From contig PYSS01000020.1 in assembly GCA_003049465.1 (NCBI GenBank), forward strand, positions 221,772 through 285,771: a stretch of DNA of 64,000 bases. The letters are read 5' to 3'. The position numbers and the translations under genes were made by a program. The notes under the pieces are model-generated. The model did not search any database and was not told the origin of the DNA. It worked only from the letters and a program-made list of their open reading frames with translations. Positions 12,701-23,119 of this stretch are shown one piece after another. This DNA is from Magnaporthiopsis rhizophila. Its lineage: Eukaryota > Ascomycota > Sordariomycetes > Magnaporthales > Magnaporthaceae. Position 1 is the stretch's first letter. Every line of letters begins with the position of its first letter.

Positions 12701-13384
12701 CTGGCCTGTCGGCGTCGGTCTTCGTCTCTCTGGCTGGGCCTAGCTCCTTCTTTGGATATGGATCTGAGCGTAATAGCCGATCTCGCTGCCCCGTGGGTCC
12801 AAAGTCGTTTCTTGGCCGCCAGGGTTTGGAAGAAAACCCTTCTCCCAAGGGCAGCCGAGTCTTCCCGCTAATTGGAGGTCCCCGTGTGGTAGGTACACGC
12901 TCTAATGGTGGCGGTTGTGGTGGACTCTTCTCAGGTGGTGGTGCCTTCGCTATCTCGTCTAAAGCCGCCTGGCGCGCAGCCAGCTCATGGGGCAGGAGGA
13001 AGTCGTCGCGGTCGGTCACAAGCCGAGGGGTCGAGGGCCTGTCTTGGCCTAGCCTTTGCCCGAAGAGTTTCTTGCCGAACGTCGGTCTTTTTGCAAAGCC
13101 CGAGCTCTGGGGGGTAGACGAGGGGTTGGCGGGGGCGACCGAGGACTCCCCAGACCGTGGCCCATCGTCTTGTGGGAGGGGTGCGTCGGCGGCGGAGTAC
13201 CAGCGATGGTGTCGGAGAGCGGGCTGCCGGGGGACCCTGATGGCGCCTGCGCGAAGAGCCAGGGCGCAGGCGGCGCATATGACCCGGCAGTCCTGGCTCT
13301 TTGAGAGGGTCAGCGACAACAATTCGGGGCGTCGAGGTGGGCGGGCGGGCCCAGGCTCACCCTGGCAACACGATGTCTCATCAT
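9797..13384 (-). CDS. IFM1: Mitochondrial translation initiation factor IF-2
   Basis: GTPase that places formyl-Met-tRNA on the mitochondrial ribosome. Three exons: 13384-13361, 13298-10034 and 9948-9797, 1146 residues. The 62-bp first intron has donor GTGAGC, a CTGAC branch site and acceptor AAAG; the 85-bp second has donor GTAAAC. The long frame has no ATG near its 5' end; the only good start is ATGATG in the 24-base first exon, giving 'MMRHRVAR' joined in frame to 'SQDCRV', a basic targeting peptide. Residues about 50-500 are low-complexity. An IF2 N-terminal domain follows (EFITVANLGEALGFK), then the G domain with G1 'GHVDHGKTT' from residue 627, the switch/G2 segment 'GGITQHIGAF', G3 'DTPGH' and G4 'NKAD'. 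Domain 2, IF2-core domain 3 and the C-terminal fMet-tRNA-binding domain end in 'DLIQMYEVIKEKQYL'. It is divergent from the membrane-protein gene at 13919. Confidence 0.95.
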
Positions 13385-13918
13385 GTTCGGTCTGCCGAGT
13401 TTGCGAAAGCCCGGGGTGGCATCTCGGCGTCCACGCGACTGAGAATGCCGCCGTTGAAGGCCGGAGAGCTCTCGCAGTTGTGTGGCGCTCGAGAATTTCT
13501 GACAGGGGTAGTGCCGCCCGACTAGGTCCCGCTATCTGCTCTTCGATAAGGTAAAGGGTCCACTATTTCCGCCGGCAAATGCCCCGCCAGGCACCGTCTG
13601 GTATTGCAATATCTCGTTGTAACGCCAGCACACCGTGTTGTGGCCGGCCCTTGGTAGCGGAGAATTGCGTGCGGTCCAGGCAAGCAGCTTATAGTGCAAC
13701 AGCATGATGGTTACAACCCACCTACTACCTACTTTATGGGATATATCAGGTTGTTTCTGGCTCAGGCTGCCCGCCTGTGGCAGGACAGATATAATCTTAC
13801 ATAATCACTTTCTCCACTCCATCCCTGTATCAATAATGCCACTTCACAAAGCTTGATGAGATGGAAGCCCGCTCGCATCTCCAAGACCTGGAAGCCAACA
13901 AGAAGGCAAGCCAAAATC
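13385..13918. promoter_or_regulatory. Divergent promoter region IF-2 / membrane protein
   Basis: A 534-bp spacer between two divergent start codons. It contains a run of CTACTACCTAC-like motifs near 13720 and a TTTCTCCACTCC pyrimidine tract near 13810. An alternative upstream ATG (13856) lies in frame with the membrane-protein gene. Confidence 0.5.
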
Positions 13919-15049
13919 ATGGCGCCGGCAAAGCGCAACGCAAAAGTCCGTCTGGGCTCTGCAACAGGATCCAAGGGCAAATCTGACGGATTACCGCCGA
14001 AGCCGTACCGGTCCATCCCGGACAGCCTCCAGCCCTTCGCCTCGGAGCTCGACCCGAAGCATGTCTACATCGCCCACCTCGACTCCAAGCCGGTCGCCTT
14101 GAAGCGCAAGATCTTCCTGGTCCCCGTCGCCATCAACATCCTGGTCGCCGTCTGCTTCTTCCTGCGCCTCCGCTATATCGCCCCGTGGTACATGCAGCTC
14201 CTGCTGCCGGGCATCGACCTGACGCCGCTGCTCGGCGCCGGGACGGCGCAGCTCCTGGGCGTCGGTGGCGCCGCCCACGTGACCGACCCCACGATCGGCA
14301 TCACGCCCTCCTCCATGACCTGGGGGCAGATCGCGCTGCTGGCCCTGCGGCGCGGCTTCACCTTCGTCCTGGACGCGAGCCTGCTCGTCTTCGTCTGGCC
14401 GTGGCCCGTCGAGTTCTGCCTGGGCCAGACGCACGGTAACCCGCTGCGCTGGCGCTGGCGCGTCGGCTTCCGCGACAGGGAGGTCTATGTCCGCCGCAGC
14501 CGCGAGTGGGACCGCGCCCTCGGCGACGTGCTCGACCCGGACTCGGCCACGGGCCGCATGGAGCTGAGCGTCAAGGTCCGCGCCGCCACCGCGCCGCTGC
14601 TGCTCAACGAGAAGACGGGCTACCTAACCATGAACGGCGACTGGGACCTCGACTGGGCCGCCATGGTGCACGCCACGCGTCTGGTCGACAACAAGGCGCT
14701 CGCCCTCGACGCCTTCCGCCTCGTGGTGCTGGTGCACCATGCCGACCACGGATGGATGGTCATGGACACGGGCGCGGGGGCTGGCGGCGCCGCGTCGCCG
14801 CACGAGGACGAGCGGAGGCGGCAGGTGTTTGCCTTCCGGGATGCGTTGTCCGCCATCGGCAAGGAGGACCTCTTCTTCCGCTGGATCGAGATTGTGCAGT
14901 TCGAGGCCACACAGCCGGGCGGCCTCACCAAGGACAAGGAGGTCGCCGTCGCTCAGCAGATCCGAGACTTGTTTCAGGCCCAAGGCATCGACTTTGACGA
15001 TTTTTGGAAACAAAGCGTTGGCTCCGATGGCATTGCGGGTATGGAATGA
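13919..15049 (+). CDS. Uncharacterised two-helix membrane protein
   Basis: I do not recognise this family. The intronless frame gives 376 residues from the ATG at 13919 (aatcATGGCG); an in-frame ATG at 13856 would add 21 basic residues. Residues 1-35 are basic and disordered. Two hydrophobic segments follow, at about 64-95 ('FLVPVAINILVAVCFFLRL') and about 140-165 ('LDASLLVFVWPWPVEFCLG'), separated by a short polar loop. A large soluble C-terminal part (about 170-376) rich in W, R and D follows, with a terminal helix 'VAQQIRDLFQAQGIDF'. The sharp third-position GC bias and the conserved-looking composition argue that it is expressed. Its divergent position next to mitochondrial IF-2 may be coincidence. 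The basic N-tail and paired hydrophobic segments would fit an organelle or ER membrane protein, but this is inference. Confidence 0.75.
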   Translation: MAPAKRNAKVRLGSATGSKGKSDGLPPKPYRSIPDSLQPFASELDPKHVYIAHLDSKPVALKRKIFLVPVAINILVAVCFFLRLRYIAPWYMQLLLPGIDLTPLLGAGTAQLLGVGGAAHVTDPTIGITPSSMTWGQIALLALRRGFTFVLDASLLVFVWPWPVEFCLGQTHGNPLRWRWRVGFRDREVYVRRSREWDRALGDVLDPDSATGRMELSVKVRAATAPLLLNEKTGYLTMNGDWDLDWAAMVHATRLVDNKALALDAFRLVVLVHHADHGWMVMDTGAGAGGAASPHEDERRRQVFAFRDALSAIGKEDLFFRWIEIVQFEATQPGGLTKDKEVAVAQQIRDLFQAQGIDFDDFWKQSVGSDGIAGME

Positions 15050-15471
15050 TGTCGCATATCTCAAGGCGTATTTTCGAAACAGCACGAACGAGCCCTCGCA
15101 TTCATACCATGGGGGTAGATATTACCTACTTTTTTCACGGATATACCACCAGTTTCGACGAGATACGCAGGAGTTCGGGTGCATCACATAGAAGGATATA
15201 GAGAGATGAATAATGATAATATTTTCGGGGCCACACATAGGTCACGTCAAACGGTGTCCCAAATGAGAAGAGTCGCGCACCGCAAATGCTCAGTTCGGCT
15301 CTATCGGTCCAGATGACGGCATGGATTTCCCCCAGTATTGAGATTGGCCGCCCACGCGGCATGAGGTGCTTCACGAGACCACAGGGCCAGCCGCCTGGCA
15401 AACGAGGTCTGCCCAGTTGGTAGGCACCATGTACCGAGGTATCGACAGCTCAGACCGGCCTCTGTCTCGGC
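15050..15471. other. Convergent 3' intergenic spacer
   Basis: A 422-bp spacer between the 3' ends of the membrane-protein gene (+) and the PP28-like gene (-). It is relatively AT-rich around 15110-15240 and probably holds both polyadenylation regions. No gene was seen. Confidence 0.6.
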
Positions 15472-16038
15472 TTATTTCTTTGTCGACGCAGCAGCGCCAA
15501 ACTTTCGGGCCGGCGGCGCATCCTCCTCCTCGGACTCCTCCTCGTCTGAGCTCGGGGGCATGTCGCCGACCTCGACTTTCTTCTCGGCCTCGGCCGCCTT
15601 GGCGGCGGCGGCGGCCTTCTTGGCCTTCTTGGCGGCCTTGAGCTGCTCGCGTGTTGGTGGCTTCTCCTTCTTGGCCTTGGGAACCTCCTCCTCGTCCTCT
15701 TCTGACTCTTCGTCCTCTTCCTCGTCCTCCTCCGCAATGGTGCCGTCTTTGGGTTGCGCCTCCTCGCTCCACATGTTGACTTCGTTTCCGTCGTCATCGA
15801 GCGGCCTCAGGTCGCGCGAGAAGGACCTGCCACCTGGACACAAGAGCGCGGGTCAGCATTTGGTTGACTAGATAGTAGCACCCGCGATCGCATTGCAACC
15901 TGCGCCCCGCTGGGCTTTCGGAGGCGCGCAAATCGGAAGCGAAGTGAGGGCAAACAAATTTGGTTGCGACATACCTCCACGGCTATACTTCTTAAACTTT
16001 CCCCTGCCGCGCGAGCTGGTTCCCGCTTTTCCCGTCAT
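15472..16038 (-). CDS. PP28/PDAP1-type casein-kinase-substrate phosphoprotein
   Basis: Small acidic/basic phosphoprotein of 141 residues in two exons, 16038-15975 and 15833-15472. The 141-bp intron has donor GTATGT and acceptor CCAG. The first exon gives 'MTGKAGTSSRGRGKFKKYSRG', and the second continues in frame with 'GRSFSRDLRPLDDDGNEV'. This basic, glycine-rich start followed by an E/D block and a K/A-rich helix ('TREQLKAAKKAKKAAAAAK') is the layout of the heat- and acid-stable 28-kDa phosphoprotein family. Serines inside acidic runs ('PSSDEEESEEED') are good CK2 sites. The molecular function is poorly understood in fungi. The assignment is from motif order and composition, so it is less certain than for enzymes. 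Confidence 0.8.
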
Positions 16039-17476
16039 GTCCGCGTGAGGTGTGAGGTTGAGTTAGGTAGGCGTGGTGGGGTAATTGCCCGGTAGAGAGT
16101 GTGAAGATAGCCGAATGAGGCAAGTAGAACGAGATGCGTTTGACCAGGAACGAAGTGAGTGTTGTGTCTAGCGCTCAGGAAATACAAACAAACGGTTGGG
16201 CAAGTAAGAAGCGAGGTCGGAGAAGTTGTATGGGACAAAACCTTGGCTTGGTCAGGGTCACGACGAGGCGAGAGGAAAGGAACCCGTGGGGGTTAGAAGC
16301 AGAGAGCTCCGGGGTGACGGGAGGACAAGGCGATTTATTCTGTCGATCCTGGTACCACGGGGCCGCCACACCTGACCAAGCTACGGAGACTCGGGTATGG
16401 CCGAGGTATACGTTGAGGAGCACCAGGAGCAAGCAGCAATTGGATTCAGACGAGGCAGACAGGCACACACCAATCCCCACGACCCAGGAGCGCTGCTACG
16501 ATGATTGCGAGCGGCCCCTCCAAGCTCTGAAGGCGGATCGCTGCCCCGCTAGCAAAACAGGCGAGGCCAAATGAGGAAAATGAAGGGGACTGGTATCTGG
16601 CGGACTTGCCCGTTACAACAGTCGACTGACGGACGCCAAGCAACAATACCACAAGCTCCTGCCAGTCTCAGGCGCTTTGCTTCCACATAAAGTCGGGTCT
16701 AGACCCCGACAACAGGTCGACGAAGCGCGATGCGCCTGGTGCGTGGAGCTGGCTCTGTGGGATCGGATCGAGTAGATATTACAGAGGCATAGCAACGAGA
16801 GTTGTGCACTACGGGATGGCGTTTCACGAACCCCGCGTCAAGCTGTCTTGCTCCGAATCAGACGCTTGGGTGGGGGAGCTCCAAGCGCTGACCTAACTAA
16901 TGCCAGCCGCGGCTGTGGATCCTTAATCAGCAGGACCCGCCCAGAACCACCTTTAAAATCTCTGAACCAGCGATTTTCTTTTTGTCTCGTTTTTCTTCCT
17001 CCTTTTTTCTTCTTCCTTACTGAAGACTCCTTCATATTCACTCTGGCTTACGCCCTTTCTTCAATGGCAGGTCTTGGAGGGGAAATTGGAGGATAGAGTA
17101 AAAAAAACGAGAACTTACCCTCTGGCTCGCTCGCGGCGGATTGTACGCAAGACGCTCGCTTTGGATGACCAGAGAAATTATCACTTTCGATACAATCAAA
17201 AAACATGAGCGGCTGGCTGGGAGTCACCACACGCTGACTGGGCCGCCAACACGCCCCGATCAAGGAGCACGTATGGACGCATCGTAATTGCATTCCATAT
17301 ATTTGTGTCTACCTGCCGCCTAACCAATGTCGCGGGGATATACATATATGCCTGTCCCATTTACGCACAAGGAAAATCAAAACTAGGTAGCCCAAAAATG
17401 CGTCGCCGAACGCCATCAACATGATGGATATCGTGTGCGTGGCACACAACCTTGATCCGAAGACCGCTTCCAAGAT
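16039..17476. other. Intergenic: PP28-like promoter and SCOT 3' flank
   Basis: A 1.4-kb spacer with no supported gene. A strong CT-rich tract at 16976-17016 on the + strand looks like a transcription-start tract, but no substantial frame follows it (only ATGGCAGGTCTTGG at 17063). The region next to 16039 must be the promoter of the PP28-like gene. Confidence 0.55.
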
Positions 17477-19305
17477 TTACAGCATGGGTTTTAGATCGTC
17501 TGCAACCCTGAAAGGCGCCTCAGTCTTGGCCTTGACCTCGTCGACAGTGACGCCGTCGGCGATCTCGACAAGAGTCAGACCGTGAGCGAAGTCGACGTCG
17601 AAGACGGCCTGTGAAGAGAGGAATGTCAGTTGCGATTCTTAAAAGAGAGATACACAAGGAAAAATAAAAATAAAAAAAAACTCACAAGCTCGGTAATAAT
17701 CCTCGACACGCAGGCCTTGCCCGTCAGCGGGAAAGCGCACTGCTTAACAATCTTGGGGTTGCCCTTGCGGTCCGTGTGCTCCATGGTGATGACGACCTTG
17801 GTCTTGCTCGGGTTGCTGACCAGGTCCATGGCGCCGCCGAAGCCCTTGACCTTTCCGGGCAGCATCCAGTTGGCCAGGTCGCCGCTTGCGCTGACCTGCA
17901 TGGCGCCCAGGATGGTCAGGTCGATGCGGCCGGACCGGATCATGCCGAACGACTCCTCAGACCCGAAGACGGCCGCTCCCGGTTTGAGCGTCACCGTCTC
18001 CTTGCCGGCGTTGATCAGGTCCGGGTCCTCCTGGCCCGCGCGCGGGTATGGGCCCAGGCCCAGGATGCCATTCTCGCTCTGCAGCTGGACGGTCACGTCG
18101 TCGGCCACAAACGACGGCGCCAGCATGGGCATGCCGATGCCCAGGTTGGCGTACATGCCGTTCTTGAACTCCTTGGCCGCCCGCCTCACGATGCGCTCGC
18201 GCTTGGCCGCCGAGTCGCCCGTGCCCAGCGCCGCCTTGGCCGTCGTGGCTTTATCTGCGGCGTCCCCGTCCGACGAAGAGGGCTCCTTGCTGAGCGTCAC
18301 CTTTTCGATGCGCTTCTCGGCCGTGCTCTGCACGACGCGCTTGACGTAGATCCCGGGCAGGTGGACGGCCTCGGGCGGGATCTCGCCCGGCTCGACGATG
18401 TGCTCGGCCTCGACGATGGTGCACCTCGCGTTGCGGCCCATGGCGCCGTTGAAGTTGTGGGCCGACAGCCGGAACTGCACGTTGCCGAGCCGGTCGGCCT
18501 TGTAGGCCTTGACGAAGGCGTAGTCGGCCGCGATGCTGCGCTCGAGCAGGTACGGCTTGCCGTCAAACACCTTGACGTCCTTCGGGTACGAGAACTCGGC
18601 CGGCGTGCCGTCGGGTTTGTTGCGCAAGGGGAGCTCGCCCGTCTGCACCACGGTGCCCACGGCGGCGGGCGTGTAAAAGGCCGGGATGCCGCGCCCGCCC
18701 GCCGAGCAGCGCTCGGCCAGCGTGCCCTGGGGGGTCAGCTCCAGCTCCACCTTGCCATTCAGGTACATGCCCTCGAGCGTCTTGTTCTCGCCGATGTAGG
18801 ACGCGATCATCTTGGAGACCTGGCCCGTCTTGAGCAACTTGCCGAGCCCGCTCGAGTCGGTGCCGGCGTTGTTGGACACGGCCGTCAGCCCCGTGACCTC
18901 GGGCTTCTTGATCACCTCGTCGATCAGCGTGTCCGGCACGCCCGAGAGCCCGAAGCCGCCGCAGAGCACGATCGAGTTCGACTTCATGTCCTTGAGCGCC
19001 TCGGCAGCCGACGGGTACACCTTGTCGATCTTGGCTCGCCTCGACGTGGACGAGAAGGAGCGGGCGAGGAGGGCGGCATGCTGGAGGAAGCGGGTGCGCG
19101 CATGTCAGCATTGAGCCCGACAATGCCTATCGGGGGACCCAGGAAAGAGGAAAGGGGGTGTGGTGCATCGTCTCGATTGGCGTGGTTCGCGGGGTCGGGG
19201 CTGGTCCGGAGGCGACTCCCCAGGGGAGGACTGCAAGAAACTCACATTGCTCCCATACTTGGAATGCGCCCTTAAAATCCTCATGCACATTGCGGCAGAC
19301 GGCAT
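17477..19305 (-). CDS. Mitochondrial succinyl-CoA:3-ketoacid CoA transferase
   Basis: Moves CoA from succinyl-CoA to acetoacetate in the mitochondrial matrix for ketone and short-chain acid use. Three exons: 19305-19246, 19080-17686 and 17608-17477, 528 residues. The introns are 165 bp (donor GTGAGT) and 71 bp (donor GTGAGT). Exon 1 and the start of exon 2 encode a targeting peptide rich in R, S and A ('HAALLARSFSSTSRRA'). The alpha subunit part follows (glycine-rich 'VLCGGFGLSGVPDTL', 'TDSSGLGKLL', then 'QGTLAERCSAGGRGIPAFYTP'). A charged linker follows (about residues 260-300), then the beta subunit with 'NLGIGMPML' and the catalytic glutamate in 'QSENGILGLGPYP', E356 by my count. The last exon ends 'FRVADDLKPML'. 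The length and fused two-subunit layout match animal OXCT1. The large plus-strand open frame across it is an antisense shadow. Confidence 0.95.
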
Positions 19306-21349
19306 CTTGGCGACAAAAGAAAAAAAAGCTCCCCAGTTAGAGCGCCCAAGAAGATCGGGGCGGATCGGCGAGCGGTAACACTTGCGCAGCGGCGTTGGGG
19401 ACTCGGCTACTCTCGGCAGTTGCGGCAGGAAGCTCGGTAGGTCGAATTCGCGCGGCACGTCACTCGAACAAAGGGTATATAACTATCGTGTCTACCACGA
19501 GGAAATTATGGAAATCCAGGAAGAGCGCCGAGAGAGATCAACTCCAAGAAAAACAAAGTTCAGAAGCCCGAGAATCGCTGCTCTTTTTGGGGTTATGGAG
19601 GTCCGGGATGTTGGGTCAGGCTGGGGTAATGTAATGTGTGGCGGGGGACAAAGAGCGACCGCAACCACACCGTTGGCCGAGCCGAGACATCCCCCCTCGG
19701 GCAGTTTCCGAGTTTTCCGTTAGGGTGATGTTTCGGGATCATACTTCGGCAGACGGGGGCTCTTTTCGCCAAGTAATGTATCAGTGCTACCAGATCAGCC
19801 CCGGTCGGCAGCGCCTAGGTGGGAGCAACTGTAATCCCGTTGCTTTAGATCAGAATGGAGCGCCGCTGCTAGGGGACCCCTGTGGAAAAAAAAAAAATGG
19901 AAAAAAAAAAATGGAAAAAAAAAAAAAAAAACATAAAGGACAAATGATCTACCCATCAACGAGATAATGGTTCCTAAATCACCAGTTGGCCTTCACCATA
20001 GAAGTTCGGGACTGCCGCGGAAGAACCCGACTGAACCCGACGCTGCTCCCTGGTGGAGCCACCGCAGCTACTACCGCCGGTATCGGACGCCGGCCGACAC
20101 CGATCAGTCATGACGATGCCAGTATACCTTGGCGGACGCTTCTTTAACAAGCGAATGGAGAATGCAACTTGCGATAAATGTCTGTATGAGGAGGCGGGTG
20201 GTAGGTGCCTGGGTACCCTATTCATCCGCATAGATGCATCAACTAAACCAAGCAGATCGAGACACGCAAAGCCTTCAACAAAGCGGCCAGCCCGGCCAGC
20301 CCAGTCATCATTCTCATCTGTTCGTATATACGGGAGTAAATTATCATGTACCACCGTCGTGCTTCCCATGAGTGATCCTTCCTTTTTTCGGTACGCAGAG
20401 GTTTGGCCGGGGGCATGTGTCCACTGCTTGTCCATCCACCAATAGTCTGCATCTCGGTTTCGCACACCTCCAAATAAAGATGACAGCAGATGCGACAATA
20501 GTGAAATAGAGACGGAGGGAAAAGAAACCCCCATGAGAAGCGGCCCTTAACCATTGCCACCCCAAGGCCAAACCGGCCATACCAGTACGCCGCCGCATCC
20601 GTACTCCCATAAAGACGACGAGAAATAAAACGAAAAACAATCACAAGAAACATGCAAGGAAACTTGATAATAAGAAAAAGGCAAAGAAGATATAGGAGCA
20701 ATAAGAATGCATGGGGCAGCAGGGAATTAAGACGAAAGAGTAGAGTGTCGCTCTTGCCAATCCTTTCCAATCAAACCAAATAGGTGGCCCAAACGAGGCA
20801 CTCCGTAACTGGCGAGCATTAAAAGAACTCCCGAATGAATCCTGTGGCTGCTGACCCAAAGGAGGACGTGATCGCTGAAGCTTGACGCCGTCGGGTTCGG
20901 GGAAGGATGATGCGACTGGGGTGGGTTGTTAGGTCGCGGAAAATGTACTGGAAAATGCTCGGCCAGGGAACGTCGTAGGTGTACATGTATACTCGGTCAG
21001 CGCCGAAATGTGATGCCAATCACGGGCGGGTTCGTGATCGGTCTCTGGCAAATATGCTCGGAAGCCATCCCGTAGAACTCCAGAGTGCCTTCTCCAACGA
21101 GCCAAAGTGCGCGTGCTTGGAAATGCTGAAATGAACTCCGGAGCGCCCCCTCGTTGTTCAGATCTCTGTCTTGTAGTGCTCCTTGTCCGTAAATATACGC
21201 TTCGTGAATGCGGTCGTTCGTGTCGAAAATCATTTGACAAGCCTGAACCGGCAGCGCCCGTTCTTCTAACATATTTCCGTCTGCCTCGTCGAGCGGATCG
21301 GATTGCCGTGCAACACAGGACCCGTTCGCCAAGGTAAGTGGTGCCTGTT
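19306..21349. other. Intergenic: SCOT promoter and RBR ligase 3' flank
   Basis: A 2.0-kb spacer between two minus-strand genes, with no gene I can support. It holds the SCOT promoter next to 19306 and an A-rich minisatellite at 19881-19932. The open frame that continues on the minus strand below 21498 is read-through of the last intron of the RBR ligase gene. Confidence 0.6.
19881..19932 (+). repeat. A(11-17)TGG minisatellite
   Basis: Three successive A-runs of 12, 11 and 17 bases separated by TGG. It looks like a short homopolymer unit that has been tandemly duplicated. It lies in intergenic sequence upstream of the SCOT gene. Confidence 0.9.
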
Positions 21350-23119
21350 CTAGCGGCGGCTGGAGCCGGCCGGTGGCCCGATTTGCACGTTAAAGCTCCA
21401 ACGGCCTGGGGAATCAGACGGGAAGTTAGTCCGGAAGTCGTGATATATCTTTTTTGCTGCCATGGTGACCATATGGAGAGGCACAAGAAAAACCTACCAT
21501 CAGCCAGGTTTTGGGCCGTGTCCTCCAGCAAAATCACGCGACGGCGGTTGCAGTACGCCGTCTTGTCCATGATCTCGACCTTGAGAGTCGAGTCGTTGAG
21601 CTCCGACACGGGCTTCTCAAACATTTCTGACAGGGCCTCGACCGCCATCTCCAGGTCCTTCTGGTTGTCCTCGAATATCTCAGTCAAGTTGTTACGGGTG
21701 AGATAGTAGGCGAAGGCGTAGGTCCACTTGAGCGTCTGGCGGCACGTCTGGAGCGCCTGGGAGGCTGCGTTGAGGTACTGGACCTCGATCCACGACATGC
21801 CCGACGCCGTCTGTAGCTGGATCATCTTCTTCTCCGTCTTGTTGTAGATGTCCTTGTCCAGGCGGGCCGACTGCTCGTGGTTTGCGTAGCGGTTGTAGTA
21901 ATGCAGGTAGCGTTCCAGGGACAATCGGGACTTTGCTTGGGCGTCGCGGGCGTCGAGCCCGCTCTTCTCCTCGTACCGGTTGCAGTTGTACCAGCTCGTG
22001 CCGTGCTCGGACCAGACACCCATGCACATCCAACAGAACTCGTGCTTGCACTTGCGGCATGTCATGTGGTTGCAGCCGCCGTTCTTCTCGATGGTGGAGC
22101 CGCACCGCGGGCACTCCTTGGTGTTGGCAGAGATCCAGTTGGCCGTTTCCGAGTCGTCGGCACACTTTTTGAGCCACATCTTGACCAGCTCGCAGGGGGC
22201 TGGCTGATGGTCATTTAGGCTGCAGCCGAAGCAGAAGCGCGTCCTGCATTCGCACATGACCGTGGGGACGACCTTGTGCAGGTCCTTCTTCTTGACGGGG
22301 CAGTCAATCGCGTTTTGGCAGTCGGGCCCGGGGCACCACTTGAGTGTCTCCCTGTCTTCAACGTATGTCCTCTGTAGAAGCTCCCTGTACCTTTCGGACA
22401 GATTCGCCGTGACGAGGACGTCGAGGGACCTGGCGTCTATGATGCGATGGCAACCGTCGCTCGGGCACTGTATTCTGGCCGCCTCGCCCTCCTCGCGGAT
22501 CTTCTGGTCGAGGTAGTGGCGATAGCAGTCGACACAGTACCGGTGGCCGCACTTAATGGCGAACGTAAGTAGCCCCTCGCCGTCCTCGCAACAGATGTCG
22601 CAACAAAAGCCAGGGACGACTTCGAGTTTTGGCGGCCCAGCCACGCTGGGCCCCAGGCCGGCAGACTCGAGAACCTTCTTTGGCCTATCCATGTAGTCTT
22701 CCATCAGTCGCTCCTTGTTCCATCGGAAGTACCGCAGCAGAATGGCGGCATCTTCTTTCCGCATTTCCAGGATCATGTTGACCTCATCAATAAGGTCATC
22801 CTGCTGCTTCTGGAGGTTGTCGGGCGTGTAGACCCTGAAGGAAACATCGTAGGCAACCTTCCTCTTGGAGGCGATGTCCTTGGTGAGGTCGACGTCGGGT
22901 TCAGGGTCGAGGTCGGAATCGAAGTCTAATCAAAGGACAGAGGGTGTGTGTGAGCGAAGAAAGACCAAGGCTGTGACGGAGAGACAGAGGATAGGCCAAG
23001 AGGGCTTGCTCGCATGCGACAATTTACTCACCATCGGCACCCGAAAGGTCTTCGTTGTCGCTGAGGGCGTCCTCATCGCCGCTAGAGATGTTGGACATGA
23101 ACTCGTCTTCTGAATCCAT
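21350..23119 (-). CDS. Ariadne-type RBR E3 ubiquitin ligase
   Basis: RING-between-RING ligase that accepts ubiquitin on a cysteine before passing it to substrate. Three exons: 23119-23032, 22925-21498 and 21405-21350, 523 residues. The introns are 106 bp (GTGAGT) and 92 bp (GTAGGT). The acidic N-terminus ('MDSEDEFMSNISSGDED') is usual for Ariadne proteins. RING1 is at about 138-167 ('CDICCEDGEG...CGHRYCVDC'). The IBR domain is at about 200-265 ('RFCFGCSLNDHQPAPC'). RING2 begins at C301 ('CPRCG'), with catalytic C314 in 'NGGCNHMTC' and 'HEFCWMC'. The C-terminal Ariadne domain has 'RYLHYYNRYANHEQSA', followed by 'ALQTCRQTLKWTYAFAYYL'. The last exon encodes 'GRWSFNVQIGPPAGSSRR', replacing the unrelated read-through frame. 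All key zinc ligands are present. Human ARIH1 and yeast Hel1 are the closest named relatives I can suggest. Confidence 0.93.

Noticed and set aside
13853..13918. Upstream start for the membrane protein (TTG at 13853 or ATG at 13856)
   Set aside because: The ATG at 13919 has a better context; the upstream ATG remains possible, and only the TTG is excluded.
17776..19275. 499-residue plus-strand open frame
   Set aside because: Antisense to the SCOT gene; the sense strand has the catalytic motif and correct introns.
20929..21497. C-terminal extension of the RBR ligase frame
   Set aside because: It is intron read-through. A GTAGGT donor at 21497 and a CCAG acceptor at 21406 join a short exon with a family-like end.
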